The notes: generated by a model from the sequence alone, not told the origin. A DNA stretch of 64,000 nucleotides from Gaertneriomyces semiglobifer (GCA_025558075.1 JAHLKF010000011.1:310001-374000), one strand, 5' to 3'. Counted from the first letter of the stretch, positions 25,783-38,948 are shown. Numbers and translations are program-made.

Positions 25783-28647
25783 ATGTCTGCCACAATCCGC
25801 CAATCCCATTCTCACTCTCTGCCGACACTCTCTTTAACTGACAAAGGAGACTCATATAGCACGCTTAGTCTGCGAACCAAGGTCCGCAGTGCCTTTTTCG
25901 GGAAAGACACTCCGGACATATCCGTTGAGTTCAAACGGAGAGCAGAAAAGGAGCAGGAGAAGGAAAAGAATGACGAAGCTGTATTACAAAAGTTTAGTCG
26001 AAGCGTCTTGGGACTCGTTAGTGATCCTGTGGCAGATGTTAACGAGGAGACGCTAACGGGAGGGATTGAAGGCGTGGATGAGTTTAGTCCCAAAACGGAC
26101 TATAATCTAGAAGATGAGACAAGTAGAAACCTGTTGCAGCCTGAGCTAGACGAAGCGCCGCGCACGCTTGAGGACAATGCTCACTTATCCGAGTTCGAGA
26201 GCACCCGCGCGGAACCACCGGAGTCCGTCCAGGAAGCAGGGAGCAGACCTAAAGTGAAACCACCGTTACCATGCCACACTCGTACAGACAGCGGTGTCAG
26301 GTCTCGGTGGCTGAAGCCGGTTTTACCTTCATCGGAAGGCAACACGCCTGATATAGGGACGGCGAATTCAGTCAAACGCGAAGCCAAGAAAGAACCCCGA
26401 TATACCACCACCAAAGAAGCTCTTACGATAATCAGTCGACGATTTTCAAACTCACTATCTATGAAAAAGTTAGTAGAGGGACGTTCAAACGAAACTTCGG
26501 CCGGTGTAGCACCCATTGTGCTGGCTCACCCTTCGCGAATAACATTTACGTCTTACCAGGCTCACCATACATACTATAAGCAGCTCACGTTACAAAACCT
26601 TGCCAAGTGCTCTAGTAGATTTCGTCTTACCGCACCCAAGACAAGCACGCACTTTTCTGCCAAACTACTTACTCCGAACATGTCGCTCGTAGCACCCAAC
26701 CTTTCCTTAGTATATCAAATTTCCTTCACACCGGATTCGCTACGCAATTTCACAGAGAATTGGAAAGTCGAAATTGAAGGCGGCACGAGTTTCCCAATCA
26801 TATTCGAAGGCGTGAGGGATAAGCCTGCTATTGACTTGAAAAAAGTTGATTGTGGAGTTGTTCGGGTGAATAGTTATGGCAAAACAGTTGTCGAACTGAA
26901 GAATAATGGAGGAAGTGGTAGATGGAGAGTGTTGGATATCCCCGCATCAATGGTCGCGAATATCGATTTTAAAGAGCTCTTCGAACAAGAAGCGTGCGAT
27001 TCAACTGTTCAGAAAGGGGTATTTGAGATCTCGCCCAGTGCATTTCAAATAGAGAAGAATGGGCATGGTTTTGTGGAAGTGGTATGCAGGCCACCAGCGT
27101 TAGAACCGGGTGCAAAGTTTGCAGAACACACTGAGCATGTGTATTTGGCGTGTGACGACTGGTCAATTCATCCGCTCATCTTTCATGCCAAGGCCGAGAA
27201 GGTAAGCCTGTCCATTGTGGAAATTGCTTGCGAAGATTGCCCAAGTATTAAGGTGGAGGCAAACCGCATCATCCGCGATGGCGATTCACCGGTGTATGAT
27301 TTGGGATACCAGCACGTTGGCGCAGAGGCTCGCTATACCTTGAGAATTCGAAATGATAGTGGAGTCAGTATAGGGTACATGTGGTTGTGGAGAGAAGATT
27401 ATGGCGTTTTCCGCTCAGAAGGACGGGAAGAACATGAATGGGGTGATGATGGCACAGTCCGCATTGAGCCGTCAAGCGGCAGATTGAACGGATATCAAGA
27501 AATGGAGTTTGAAATAATCGTTGCTCCGCGACAGGAGCGGGGTTACGAAGGGGTAGTACAGTTAAGAGTTTTGGAGGAGCATCACACAATCGCCAACGAC
27601 CTCTTGGCACTGGAAATTCCGGTAACAGCAGCTGGAGTACCGTATACCCTGGCCATATCACCACCAGTTCTCTTCTTTCCTGGCATGCTAATATCTGGGC
27701 AGACCTATTGCTTCCATATTTACTTGACGAACTGGGGCGTCGCAGACGTCACCCCATCCTTTACCTTTGAAGGTGCGCAGGATTTAATCTGTGAAGTGGA
27801 GCATACAGCAGTCCTACCACAACAAGCTGCGCAACGTGCTACATTGAAAATCACACCAAAGTTTGTGAACACGACAGTTGACGCACGATTGGTCGTGGCG
27901 GTCGCAGAGCAGCGATGGCGGATGGCGATGAAAGGCCAGATTGGAGTCCTTGGTGCCGTCAAGTTTGCCGGTAAAGTACTAGACATGGGTTGTGTGCCAG
28001 CGGGCAAAAGCACAGACATCACCATCGCACTTGAGAACACAGTGAAAACGCCAGCTAGGTTTCAAGTCAATGTGTTGAATCCGCCTGTGGAAGGTGAAGA
28101 TAATCCAATGTCGCTGGAACTTACGCCAACTACCGGAGTGTTGAGCGCAGGCGAAGCTTGTATACTGAAGGGGATATACACATCATTTCGGCCACACACT
28201 TGGCAAGGCACTGTTGAAGTTCTCGTCGGATCCTCCGATGACCTTGACGGCACTGATCTGAGATATTCTGATTCCGCCGTGTTGAAAGTCACATCCACCG
28301 TTCCGTCACTATCAATCCCGTATCCGGACGCTTATCTTACAGCTTTCTGCGGGACACCAGTCACTCTCCCTCTTACCATTCAAAACGACACAGCGCTGTA
28401 CACCGAATTCACGCTGACTCACGATTCACCGCAATTTGGTCTCACTTTACCCAACCATGACCATAGCATAAGGCCTAATGCACGAAAAGATGTGCAACTG
28501 AGCATAACGCCATTGATGGCGGGGGCCAAGTTGTTGAACTTGGTTCTGGCGTGGGACGGCGGACAGGTTACTACACCGTTACATATCCAAGTTGAAAAAA
28601 GAAAGTTAGCACAGAAGGCAGCCCGTGATCCGAAAGCTAAGCGATAG
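25783..28647 (+). CDS. Flagella-associated ASH/HYDIN-type repeat protein, DLEC1/CFAP-like
   Basis: Single open frame, 954 residues from the ATG at 25783 (the frame also holds an ATG at 25603, less likely because that would crowd the septin start). After a charged, disordered N-terminus of about 240 residues, repeated immunoglobulin-like ASH/MSP blocks follow, with the usual pattern 'P..I.F..y......y...l.l.N......f.l'. Examples are ITFTSYQAHHTYYKQLTLQN, KKVDCGVVRVNSYGKTVVEL and GVLGAVKFAGKVLDMGCVP. This layout is that of DLEC1 (CFAP81) and related axonemal proteins; the exact orthologue needs a search. Such proteins are kept only in lineages with a motile cilium, so the organism is probably zoosporic. 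Unlike its neighbours it has no intron. Confidence 0.75.
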   Translation: MSATIRQSHSHSLPTLSLTDKGDSYSTLSLRTKVRSAFFGKDTPDISVEFKRRAEKEQEKEKNDEAVLQKFSRSVLGLVSDPVADVNEETLTGGIEGVDEFSPKTDYNLEDETSRNLLQPELDEAPRTLEDNAHLSEFESTRAEPPESVQEAGSRPKVKPPLPCHTRTDSGVRSRWLKPVLPSSEGNTPDIGTANSVKREAKKEPRYTTTKEALTIISRRFSNSLSMKKLVEGRSNETSAGVAPIVLAHPSRITFTSYQAHHTYYKQLTLQNLAKCSSRFRLTAPKTSTHFSAKLLTPNMSLVAPNLSLVYQISFTPDSLRNFTENWKVEIEGGTSFPIIFEGVRDKPAIDLKKVDCGVVRVNSYGKTVVELKNNGGSGRWRVLDIPASMVANIDFKELFEQEACDSTVQKGVFEISPSAFQIEKNGHGFVEVVCRPPALEPGAKFAEHTEHVYLACDDWSIHPLIFHAKAEKVSLSIVEIACEDCPSIKVEANRIIRDGDSPVYDLGYQHVGAEARYTLRIRNDSGVSIGYMWLWREDYGVFRSEGREEHEWGDDGTVRIEPSSGRLNGYQEMEFEIIVAPRQERGYEGVVQLRVLEEHHTIANDLLALEIPVTAAGVPYTLAISPPVLFFPGMLISGQTYCFHIYLTNWGVADVTPSFTFEGAQDLICEVEHTAVLPQQAAQRATLKITPKFVNTTVDARLVVAVAEQRWRMAMKGQIGVLGAVKFAGKVLDMGCVPAGKSTDITIALENTVKTPARFQVNVLNPPVEGEDNPMSLELTPTTGVLSAGEACILKGIYTSFRPHTWQGTVEVLVGSSDDLDGTDLRYSDSAVLKVTSTVPSLSIPYPDAYLTAFCGTPVTLPLTIQNDTALYTEFTLTHDSPQFGLTLPNHDHSIRPNARKDVQLSITPLMAGAKLLNLVLAWDGGQVTTPLHIQVEKRKLAQKAARDPKAKR

Positions 28648-28879
28648 ATTGGTTAGAATTACTGGTTTCATGTTATTTAAAACGCTACTGTTGCGGGCCT
28701 GCCACGGTCGAAATAATGATCGCTCTGCGCGTTGTCGCAGGTTTAGGGCCTTTTCTTCCGCAAACTGTGCCATCCGAAATCACTTCACTCTGACACCCTC
28801 GGCATAGATCCTGCCATTTCCCCACATTGTTGAACCGGCGACAGCGCATACAGCTTCACCTGTTATTGCCATAATCAAA

Positions 28880-29248
28880 ATGCCGATCAAGAGGTATGTG
28901 AATGAGAGAGCATGTTCCCTGCTCATTGACGTGGAGTTCTGTCGGCTGGCATGACGGTGCTAAAATGTTTCTGAACCGTAGCATCTACACGAGCCTGAGG
29001 AATAACCTATACCACCACCCGACGATATTTGCGTCGTTCGTTCTGGCAATTGGGGGACCTTTGCTGCTTGCAACAGTTTACCCTATGCGACGTGAGCTCG
29101 GTTACACACCCCCAGTGGACGCTCCGAAAAGCTTCCCGAGTAAGTTTGGAGACTTGTCTTGGAGGAAGGATGAAGTATCGCTAATATTCTTCGTGTATTT
29201 ACAGTGCCAAAAGGTCCGAGAACCCGCCCTACTGGTTACGATGATTAG
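28880..29248 (+). CDS. NUO9.5: NADH:ubiquinone oxidoreductase 9.5 kDa subunit (NDUFA3-type)
   Basis: Small one-helix accessory subunit of mitochondrial complex I. Three exons: 28880-28893 (14 bases, MPIK and part of Ser), 28982-29139 and 29205-29248. The middle exon encodes YHHPTIFASFVLAIGGPLLL, a single membrane segment, then YPMRRELGY. The last exon restores the family signature PMPKGPRTRPTGYDD and stops at TAG. The TGYDD ending and the short length (about 71 residues) are diagnostic of the fungal 9.5 kDa subunit. Too small and too split for a plain ORF scan. Confidence 0.88.
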
Positions 29249-29391
29249 ATGAATATATCCAATACTGAGCCAGTCCACATTATGTCACAGTTAGAAGTGT
29301 TATGTGCAAAATCACAGAAGGGGGACCGCGAGTGCATTCAGAAGCCATTAGAGAAATATCTCATTGAGTATCTGGATTGACTATTAACCAG

Positions 29392-32300
29392 TCATTCAGT
29401 ATACACTGTGCGCCGGACCCTCAGTTCCTTCTCATCTAATAAAGATATTACATCCATCAACTCGTCATCGTCGAAATACCGTCGAAGTTCTCTGAATGGC
29501 AGCATGTATATAGCTTCATTGGAAATTAGCCACAATCGCTCGCAGGGGAAGCAGGGGCGGGCCTCTCACCTTTACACCATGGACATTCGCGGATGGCGCG
29601 GAAGAACAACGCTTTGGCCCGCTGACCATCGTTCTCTCTAACCTCGAAGCTGATGTATAAGTACCATAAGGACGGCGAATGTCTGGACCTACGGTAACGA
29701 TTAGAGACTGATAAGTCAGGTACAGTATAGCATAAGGACTCACGTTGGGCATTCCAACGCTCTATCAAAGAGCGACCGCACCATGTGAGGATTGTAGTTC
29801 TGCCGTTGATGCAGTTCAGCCCAAATGGCAAACGTCCATAAAACGTGCGTAGGGTGTCTGACGATAGCAATTGTATCAGAAACGCATGCAGGGTATATAA
29901 TGGAACAATTATGGTCACCTTTTCAAATGTAGATCTATTCGCCTTCTCATACGATTGTCAATCTTCGTCCGCGCCTCGTTCCAGTTGTACAGGCTCAAGA
30001 AAATGGTGTTGGACGGGAACCGCTCTAGCGCATCTTCTAATAGATCTCGTAACACAGCCGGTTTGAAAGCTGTCCCAGATGTCGCATGCGTATGTACAAG
30101 TCGAGTATAATCTTCGAATAATGCTTCCTCGATCACAGTCGGCTCTTGAGTGCGTGCGCGGAGAATCTCAAGAGCCCGCACATAGATGGCTTGAGCCTCA
30201 GTCAAACCTTGGCTAAGATATTCAAGGAGGGTGTAACAATGAGCGATATGTAACAGACGCTGTTCATCGCGACCAAGATGCTTTCCGTCCACGCTCGTCA
30301 GTAACACGTCCAGCTGCTGCGAAAACGCATTGCGGGCGCGCAGCACTTTAGTCGGAGACACCTGTGTGGGGTTATCCATACGCAGCTCAGGATCTTTAAC
30401 GCTAAGGGCCACGATGGTGCATAGTGCACCCGTACGATCGCCGTCAGCGAACCGCAAGTCAGCGAGCATGCGATATAATAGTTGATCTTCAGATTGTTGT
30501 GCCAGTAGAGCCGTTTGATAGACCTTGTAAGCCTCGGCTGTGTTACCCTTGATAACCTCTGTCTGAGCGTACGCATTCCATAACGACAAGTTCACGCGAT
30601 CGTTCTTCAGCAGTCCCTTGGCGGCCTTCTGGGCGCTCTTGATACTAAAACGGCTCTCAAACAGAACAAGTAAATGTTGAAACTCATGCTGGATATCCGG
30701 TATTTGCTGGGTTTGCTGAATAACATTCCTTACGAACTCCCTTCGCCCGGATCCTAGCTGGCCTAGCAAGGAGGCGTCATTCTGGGTCCAAATATTGAAC
30801 CAGGATGCTCCACCATATGTGTTGTTCAAAGTCTGCGGATGTATTTTCAATGGTGGCGGCACAAGTCCAGATTCTTCTCTTTGCTCTGACTGGTTGGTGT
30901 CAGCGGTTTGTAAGAGGAGAGTGGCCCCACTAGGCCAAAACCTCGCAGCTGAAGTAGCGTTGGCAAACTCCCCATGAACAAAACAATCTTCAAAATACGA
31001 ATGCTTGGATGATAATCCTTCATTGAACGGGACACCCAAAAATTGTAGGAAGGCGTAGATCAATCGTACTTTGGAGCAGTTCAGCTGGAGGTCAAAGAGC
31101 AAAGGTTGAATATCTTCGAAGAGAATTGTTCGATAAGGATCCTCAATGTCCTCATCGCTGGCCCCTCGGTAGGGTAACCAATGGGAGTACTCCTCGAACG
31201 CTTCCTGCCTCGCCCACCGCTCAAACACATCTGGTTCATCGAGATACTGATCACCACTTTGACCTGTCATGCCATTTCCGTCCTCCTCTTCATTCAGTAA
31301 GCTGTTTGCCCATCCTTTGGCACCTACTTCCCCGAACTTTGGCAAATCCTTGTCCCAAAATCCTTCAAACATGGTGAGCTTTTGTTGTAGTGTCTGCCGT
31401 CCAAATGCTGCAGGACAAAAGCAGCATAACTCCACCATTGCCTGAAACAACGCAACCGATCGCTCTATGAACCCTGCATGCTGGAGTGTATGACATGCCC
31501 TCGTTAGGACATACAGTAAGATCGGCTCCTTTTTTTCGCACGAGAGTTGGGTATCAGATATTAAGGTTGCCATGCAGCTTTGATATAGCTCAATGCAACC
31601 AGAAACAGTAAACGTACTGTAATTCGTCTGTCGAAAGTCAAGGTATTGCTTCCACAAGATGAAAGATTGGCCGTGATTTTTCAAAACAGTGTCCCATTTG
31701 GTCAAAAGCTTTGGTGTTTCCCATGTCTCCTGACAGCATGCCATATACTCCGCCAGCAGCTCTTCGTGATCAGGCAAATGTTTTAACGCCTTCTCATAGA
31801 TAGCTTGCTTCTTTTCGCTGATGGCTAACCGCAGCCCAGGCTTACTCTCTTGGCTTCGAATCAGTTGGTCTTGCATATTGATGAATTCTTGCCATAACTG
31901 AGGGTTCCTCGGTTCCTATTTAGGATGCGTTAGTAAAAAACGTCGGCGGAAACGTTACCCGATTCAACCTACATCCTGCAACCGCTTATTAAACTGTGCG
32001 GATCTCGCCCGGAACTCGTCGTCCTCTTGCAAATCGGGTCGCTCACTCGTTTCCGTAGCAAGATCCGCAAAGGAATCCGTAGCAAAGACGATGTAGTCCA
32101 ATGCAGGAGTCTCAAGCGTCTTATCGGGCTTGCCCGCTTTTATTCTGATAGGCTTTTCGGCCAAGATCCGCTTGAAATCCTGATATCGAAGGTTACCCAA
32201 CCCGTGGCCGATATCTGATGGTCGCGCATCATATAACTGGGCATATTGACTCCTCCTGCTGGCTTTATAGTCGATTTTGACGTCGGTCGCATGGCCCCAT

Positions 32301-32734
32301 AGTCGATCGCGCCAACGCTTATATGTAGGTGCGGCATATCGATGACTTGATCCGTACTCGGCATTATATTTGTCGCCCTTTTTATCAACAAAAAAATCCA
32401 CTGACTCAATCGTCCAGCCATCCTTTTTGAAGGTCAACTCATTAGTGGGATCCAAATCTTTGGCGCTCTTCTTCGACGATCGCTTCTTGTCTTTGTGATG
32501 ACGCTCACGGCTTTTGCTTCGCTTTCGCTTTTTCCGTACATCCTTTTCGTCTTTACGTTGGACATGTGGGGAACTGTCACGATGGCGCGCACGCTTCTCA
32601 TCTAAATTCGGTTGTGTATCCTCTCGTGCTGAGCTTGCTAAAGGGAGGGCCGGCCGAAGCTGGTGATTGGGATCCTTATGGTTGGCAACGTTCGCAGCAG
32701 TGGAGAAGTTCGGAAAGACAAAGCCTCCCGTCAT
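29392..32734 (-). CDS. NRDE2: NRDE2-type nuclear RNA-surveillance protein
   Basis: NRDE2 works in nuclear RNA silencing and exosome (MTR4) control. The first exon (from ATG 32734) has a Lys/Arg/Ser-rich nuclear region (residues about 60-90), then DGWTIESVDFFVDKKGDKYN and RDRLWG as in the family head. After a short intron near 31920-31965 the main exon (about 29915-31915) carries HAT/TPR-like helical repeats such as ILWKQYLDFRQTNYSTFTV, which is the core NRDE2 block. C-terminal exons add IRECPWCK and a final charged helix (LMDVISLLDEKELRVRRTVY) before TGA. Starts 348 bases from the divergent BZW gene. Length about 1000 residues is normal. Confidence 0.9.
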
Positions 32735-33082
32735 TATTCGTCCCTTTCAGGAGCACGCTCGATGTGCTCGAGCATAGAGTCGAGCAACCGCCTAATAATT
32801 GTCACGACGGGGGAAAATGCCGCGTGCATGTGGCTGTGCAGCAAGTGTTAGGGGGACACATCAAGTCGATGAGCCTCTTTTTGCATCAAACAAGCTGTCA
32901 AGGGCCTCCAAAACATAAACACACACATCGCCGTTCGCTCTACCTCCACCACCACCAACGTCCCTTTTTTTGGAGTAGGCATTATCCCATTCTCCTCCTC
33001 CGTATCTCAGGTCTTTTCTACTGGGCTACTTTATTCTACACTTTTTGTAAAAACTTCGGATCCGGACAAGTAGGGCGAATTT
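32735..33082. promoter_or_regulatory. Shared promoter region NRDE2 / BZW
   Basis: 348 bases between divergent starts, with long pyrimidine tracts (32940-33040) just before the BZW ATG. No coding frame is convincing. Confidence 0.4.
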
Positions 33083-34665
33083 ATGTCTCAGCAGCAACCC
33101 GCTCCCCCACCACCTCAGTTTAAGCTCAAGCAGCGCAAGGTACAGCAGCAGTTTTAGTGGGTGTATGGCTATTAAGCATGGAGCCGAGCGTTGATTTGCC
33201 GCGAATTTTCCCACCTCATTCATAGAGAGAAACTGTAACAAAGTATGAACCTGAAGCTTTCCGGGACTCTCTGTTGAAAGATATTCCCGAGAATTCGCAA
33301 GATTTCGAAAAATTCGCCTCTGCGTTGGAACTGAATGAATCAAAGTACGACTATAAACGCTACGGTGAAGCCTTCTTTGAGCTACTGATTGTTGGCGGTC
33401 TTATTGGTATGAGCTTTATGCTGGAGGATGTCGCACCCGCTAGAGGTATTGACCTGATTGTATAGCACCCGGAGGAATTGTTCAGGATGGCCCAGGCAGG
33501 AATCCTTTCAGTGTGTTCGCTTCAGATGGATCCCCGGAGGCGGTCAAGGCCCGCGTGGACGTCATGAACCGTTTGATTCGCCGGTACAAGTACCTTGGAA
33601 AGAGATTGGAGGACTGCATCGCGCATTTGCTGCAGTACATCAACAAGTTTGGCGAAGATTCCGACAAACTAGCATCTGCCGTTGGTCGGTTGATTGCCAT
33701 TGGTCAGCTCCCGACGGCAGTGTTGGGCAACCTGATCAAAGAGCACCTCGTGAAAGACGGTAAGAGAGTTGCTAGGCCCTTCATGGACAGGAACCTTTTG
33801 CTTATTTGGATCACTTTATATTGATAGGCGCATCCCTGCACTTCCTCACTAACGTGTTCCGTTGCTATCTGGAGGAACAGTCTATGGATCACTTGAGTAT
33901 CACGTTGAAGAAGAGCGGCCTCGATGCGAAACTTTTGGACTTTTTCCCTCCCGGCAAGCGTCAAGCCGAGTACGTTGCTCGCCACTTCGAGACGGAGGGC
34001 CTTAAGCCATTAGTGGATTACTTTAACAAGAGGCAGCAGGTTGCCGCCAAGGATGAAGTTCAACTGAAGTTGAATGAGCTCTTTGCTTCAGGCACCCCAC
34101 AGACTGTACGTCCGGACCTTGTTTGAATCATGTAAATTTCCTGTCGTACTTACACCCCGCCTTAGGCTGCTACCTACGTCAAGCAGCAGATGGCCGCCAA
34201 CTCATGGGGCGAGCTAGATGTTGTACCGATTATCTGGGACGCATTGGTTGGTTCCCAGGAATGGACAACTCGTCCTGAGCAGCTTGAGCAACAGATCAAG
34301 GCTGTGCTCACGGTATGTGCTACAGTTCGATTACATCATATATGTTCATGATCTGATGTTTCCGTGCCTTTCTGTAGCAATGGGGTAAAGTGATCGCGGT
34401 TTTCTGCCAAAGCGCCAAAACCGAGATTTCCTTGATGTTGCGGGTGCAGCAAATGTGCTATGAAGATGCACGTTTCCAGAAGCACTTTAGAGCGATTATC
34501 AAGTCGTTGTACGACGAGGATGTTGTGACCGACAGCGCAATCCTCTACTGGTTTGAGAAGGGAGCTGGAGCACAGGGCAAGACCCTGTTCATGAAGCAGA
34601 TGGAGCCATTTGTCAAGTGGTTGAGGGAACAAGAGGATGAAGAGAGCGGCGACGACGAGGAATAG
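33083..34665 (+). CDS. eIF5-mimic protein (BZW/5MP family, W2 domain)
   Basis: Translation regulator that competes with eIF5 for eIF2. Exons 33083-33139, 33226-33406, 33466-33759, 33828-34105, 34166-34312 and 34378-34665, phases consistent. The N-terminus is KLKQRKRETVTKYEP as in BZW1/2. MIF4G-like helices follow (FFELLIVGGLIAPGG, HLTNVF-type FLTNVFRCYLEE). The C-terminal W2 domain has WDALVGSQEW and ILYWFEKGAGAQGKTLF, ending with the acidic EEx tail (EDEESGDDEE). The AA-box pattern of W2 with WF and acidic C-terminus is clear. About 414 residues, the usual size. The protein is absent from budding yeast but common in early fungi and animals. Confidence 0.93.
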
Positions 34666-35127
34666 GTACAGCAAAGCATACTGCTATGAATGCACAATAT
34701 ATCTTAAAGACACCCAAATGAATATATCATAAGCATATCGACCATGCTCGGCCCATCTCTGATTTGGCATGTGCACTTCAGTTTTTACGACACCCACAGT
34801 TTCGGTTCATGGTGGGATCTCGAACCCTGAAATGAGCGCAACGACATTAAATTCCGGAGTCCCTAATAATAAACATCGCATGATCGAAGTTCACACTCGC
34901 GCTTCCTACCCGTGGGCTGCCAACAAAATCGCATACCTAAGGCCCCGTTCCCCAGGATGTATTCTGTGGCAAAGTCTCATTGCTAAAGTTTCGGTTTATT
35001 GTAGTGATTCAAGGGCAAACAGCAAAGACAAATTTCTGGAAGCTTTGGAGGCTTCATTTCATGCAGTCTCATTAATTGCCAGCGTTTTTGCTGCATGTTC
35101 CGAAACTCGTCACAATCCTTCCCCCCT
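34666..35127. other. Convergent intergenic region
   Basis: 460 bases between the ends of the BZW gene and the Cache-protein gene. Both 3' ends lie here. I see no further exon in frame with the Cache gene. Confidence 0.4.
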
Positions 35128-36986
35128 TTATTCGTCGGCACTAGTTCCTTTTACGTTCGTGTTGACTTTTGCAACTGGAGTGGCACTACTGTTGCGATGT
35201 TGTGCCGCCTTTGGGCCTACTAAATTGCGATTGCTTTGAATCGCACTAGCGAATCGCTTGAGCATGATACTAAAGACGACTTGCATGGCTGCCAGTTCGC
35301 GAATCGAGGACCGTCGGTCCAAGTACCCATCCTGGAAAGCGAAAAAAAAAAAATGAGCATGACGAGCTACAAAATGCTTTTGAGAATGCTCAAACGAGCC
35401 AAAACAGGGATGCCGCACCTGTAAAGCACTGAAATCCATGTTGGTCGCGTTCATCATGACTTTTGTCAATGTCGCAAGAGGACGGGTGACAAGGATGGAA
35501 GAGGCAGCCGCAAAAACCAGCATTCCGGCTGTGATCGCTAAGGTTGTTGCCAGCACGCTTTTTCGGGTAAACATAACCGGGCCGAGCAGATCTGCCTCAG
35601 GAATGACTATCATGATGGTCACATTGAAACCAAACGGTCCTGGCGGATAGAGAAGGTTGAGAAAATGCCCGGGGCTAAATATTGAATCACAACGACCGCA
35701 AGCGAGAAAGAAAACTTACGCTGTACGCAAGAGTTTCAACATAGTCTTTCCCCTGGGGCCCGTCGAAGCGATCCGAAGTTCTCGCAGGCAAGTTCGACAA
35801 GTCGGCCGTTCCATACTTCTCAGCCAAGCTTTTGGCCGAGCTACTAATGTATTCTTGCGGGACATTCAACGCCGTGTAACCGTATTGTTTCTCTGCATCC
35901 ACGCTGGCAGGATCGAAAATGCTGATATCTTTATTGGTCGCGACCAAGGTACCTTGAGCGGTCAGCCAGATGGCGATCGCCGAGTTTGGGGTTGTTGTGA
36001 TGGTTGAGAGGAGCTTTGAAAACGTGTCGAATGCGACGGTGACCATTTGCATTCCCAATGCAGGCGTATCAGGGTCGAACTCGCCAATGGGCAAGCCTCG
36101 CCATTGATTCCTGAGACAAGAATTGACTTTGATGAGTATGTGCAAATTCCACCAGAACTTTGCGACTTCTTAACAAACCAGTAGAAACTATATGCGCCAA
36201 GCCAGGTTTGAGTCGCATCGTTGAAGGTGAAGTACGCGTGTTCATCCCATACTCCAGTTGTCGCCCCAGGGATCCAGTAAGGTGGATACGCATTGGACGG
36301 CGAATATGTTCCAGTCACTGTACCATCCGCACGCGTTTCCGTGATCCAGAAATACTCGCAAATTTGGTTGTAGAGGACACCATCAGCATAATGACAAAGA
36401 ATGGATCCCTGCCCGGGCTTTGCCATCAAAATAAAGTCATAGTCATTCGCTCTGACGAAGCCCGCAAAGACCAAAAAGTCGTTCCGGGCAACTGATCGGC
36501 TGTACGCATACTGGAGCATTGGTTGCGCGTTGAAATCAAATGGTATACTGACATCCGGCAAGCTATCGAGCGTTGAGCGAATCACGTACTCCTCGGCATT
36601 GCGCTGCGCCAGCTCGTAAGCAACTTCAATTTGCGCCTCGATTTTGTCGTGCACTTGCCGGATGTAGTTTGAGCGTAGAACATCGGGGACTACGAATGGG
36701 GAGATCGTGATGAGCGACACAAAAACGAAAAAACCCGCCTTGACAAGGGACAATTACCTTCATCAACGGTTTGAGTGGCTCCCTTTAAGGACAATACAGC
36801 TACCGGTACGGTAATGCTCCCTGCGACCAAAATGGTCACAGCAAGCAACAGAACAGCGAGCGGTATTCGGAACCGACGAATAGTCTCGACCCCTGGAGTC
36901 GAAACTTGTGATGTGCTCGGCGCGCTTCGCTCATGGTCCTTTCCGCTTTGGGACCTTCTGCCTGACTCGGTGTCATGGGAATTCAT
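35128..36986 (-). CDS. Membrane receptor with extracellular Cache domain, no output domain
   Basis: Begins at ATG 36986 with a short cytosolic tail, then TM1 (residues about 41-62, LAVLLLAVTILVAGSITVPV). A long exoplasmic region follows whose composition and motifs (DFLVFAGFVRANDYDFILMA, VWDEHAYFTFNDATQTWLGA, GMQMVTVAFDTFSKLLSTI) fit a double Cache sensor of chemoreceptor type. TM2 (TLAITAGMLVFAAASSILVT) is followed by a HAMP-like helix (SSIRELAAMQVVFSIMLKRF and SAIQSNRNL). In related chytrid and amoebal proteins that helix leads into a cyclase or kinase domain; here the frame closes after about 30 more residues (TSADE, TAA). At least four introns; the one near 36.13-36.20 kb is best placed at TAC TG|gtttgt, restoring YWNQWRG. 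Ligand unknown. Confidence 0.75.
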
Positions 36987-37894
36987 CACGACTGCTGGAA
37001 GCCTCCTCGTAAGAAAAACAGACACTTGACAGTGCTATGCCGTCTGCTGTGGAAGCCTCCTCTTAAGAAAAACATGCACTTGACAGTGCTACTCCGTCTG
37101 CTGGGATCACGATTTCGAATCATGATCGGCTAACGTTATCCAACTCCGAACAATACTGGGACCATCCCGAAGCCCATCCGTCATTCACGTTCGTAGCCGT
37201 TACTCATCCAGATCGGATGGATGTACTTCTGTAAAAGCTTTAGTTTAGGCAAGCACTTAGAATAACTAACCTTTGTCGCTACGGTGTTGTTCTACATATT
37301 CTAACACTATTGAAGATGAAGCTCTTCAACCGGCCGGGATGTGCGTAGCACCCGCAACGTGCAACATGAGCGAGTTTGTAAAAAACATACTGGATCACGA
37401 TGGACCCGTTGACCTGGTACCTTCTGGAGAACGAGAACTTAGCTTTAGCCTACATATATGTATATACTTTCTCCAGGGTGGTTGCATGCCACTCTATCTG
37501 TATGGATATATCTCGGGCGTGATAATCTGTTACTTGCAATAAACCATGAAATATGAGTTGGGTGTTCCAGGTGGCCACGCGGTATTAGGGTTTTGTTTGT
37601 CGAAATTGGAGAAGCCTGGCCGCCACACGTTGGTGTCTGGGCAAAGTGCTGGTCCCCCAACCCACCGCTGGCCGCTAACCACCACCCCCCAACAACAACA
37701 GAAACCACAGACACGCAGCTCTGTGGACAATCAACAGACGGTTTTCATTCTTCGCAACAGTCGTCGCAACTCACAACTGGTCGGCACTACGTTTATCGTC
37801 TCTTCTTGCTTTTCTGTCACTAAAGGACGCGTCGTGCGATCACCAGCATCTGTCCCCGCAACCTCATTCGCATTTTGGCAACCGGTAGAAAACG
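36987..37894. promoter_or_regulatory. Divergent region Cache gene / RAB6
   Basis: About 900 bases with both promoters. It includes the tandem duplication at 36992-37097 and a telomere-like box (tattagggttttg) near 37584. No gene is evident. Confidence 0.4.
36992..37097. repeat. Tandem duplication of a 52-54 base unit
   Basis: Unit ctgctggaagcctcctcgta... at 36992-37043 is followed directly by a slightly diverged copy at 37044-37097, and the first bases of a third (ctgctggg) follow. It lies immediately upstream of the Cache-gene ATG, so it forms part of its 5' region. Confidence 0.85.

Positions 37895-38948
<1,054 letters not shown>

Noticed and set aside
34769..35239. Plus-strand frame of 156 codons
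   Set aside because: It overlaps the end of the Cache gene on the other strand and shows no family features.
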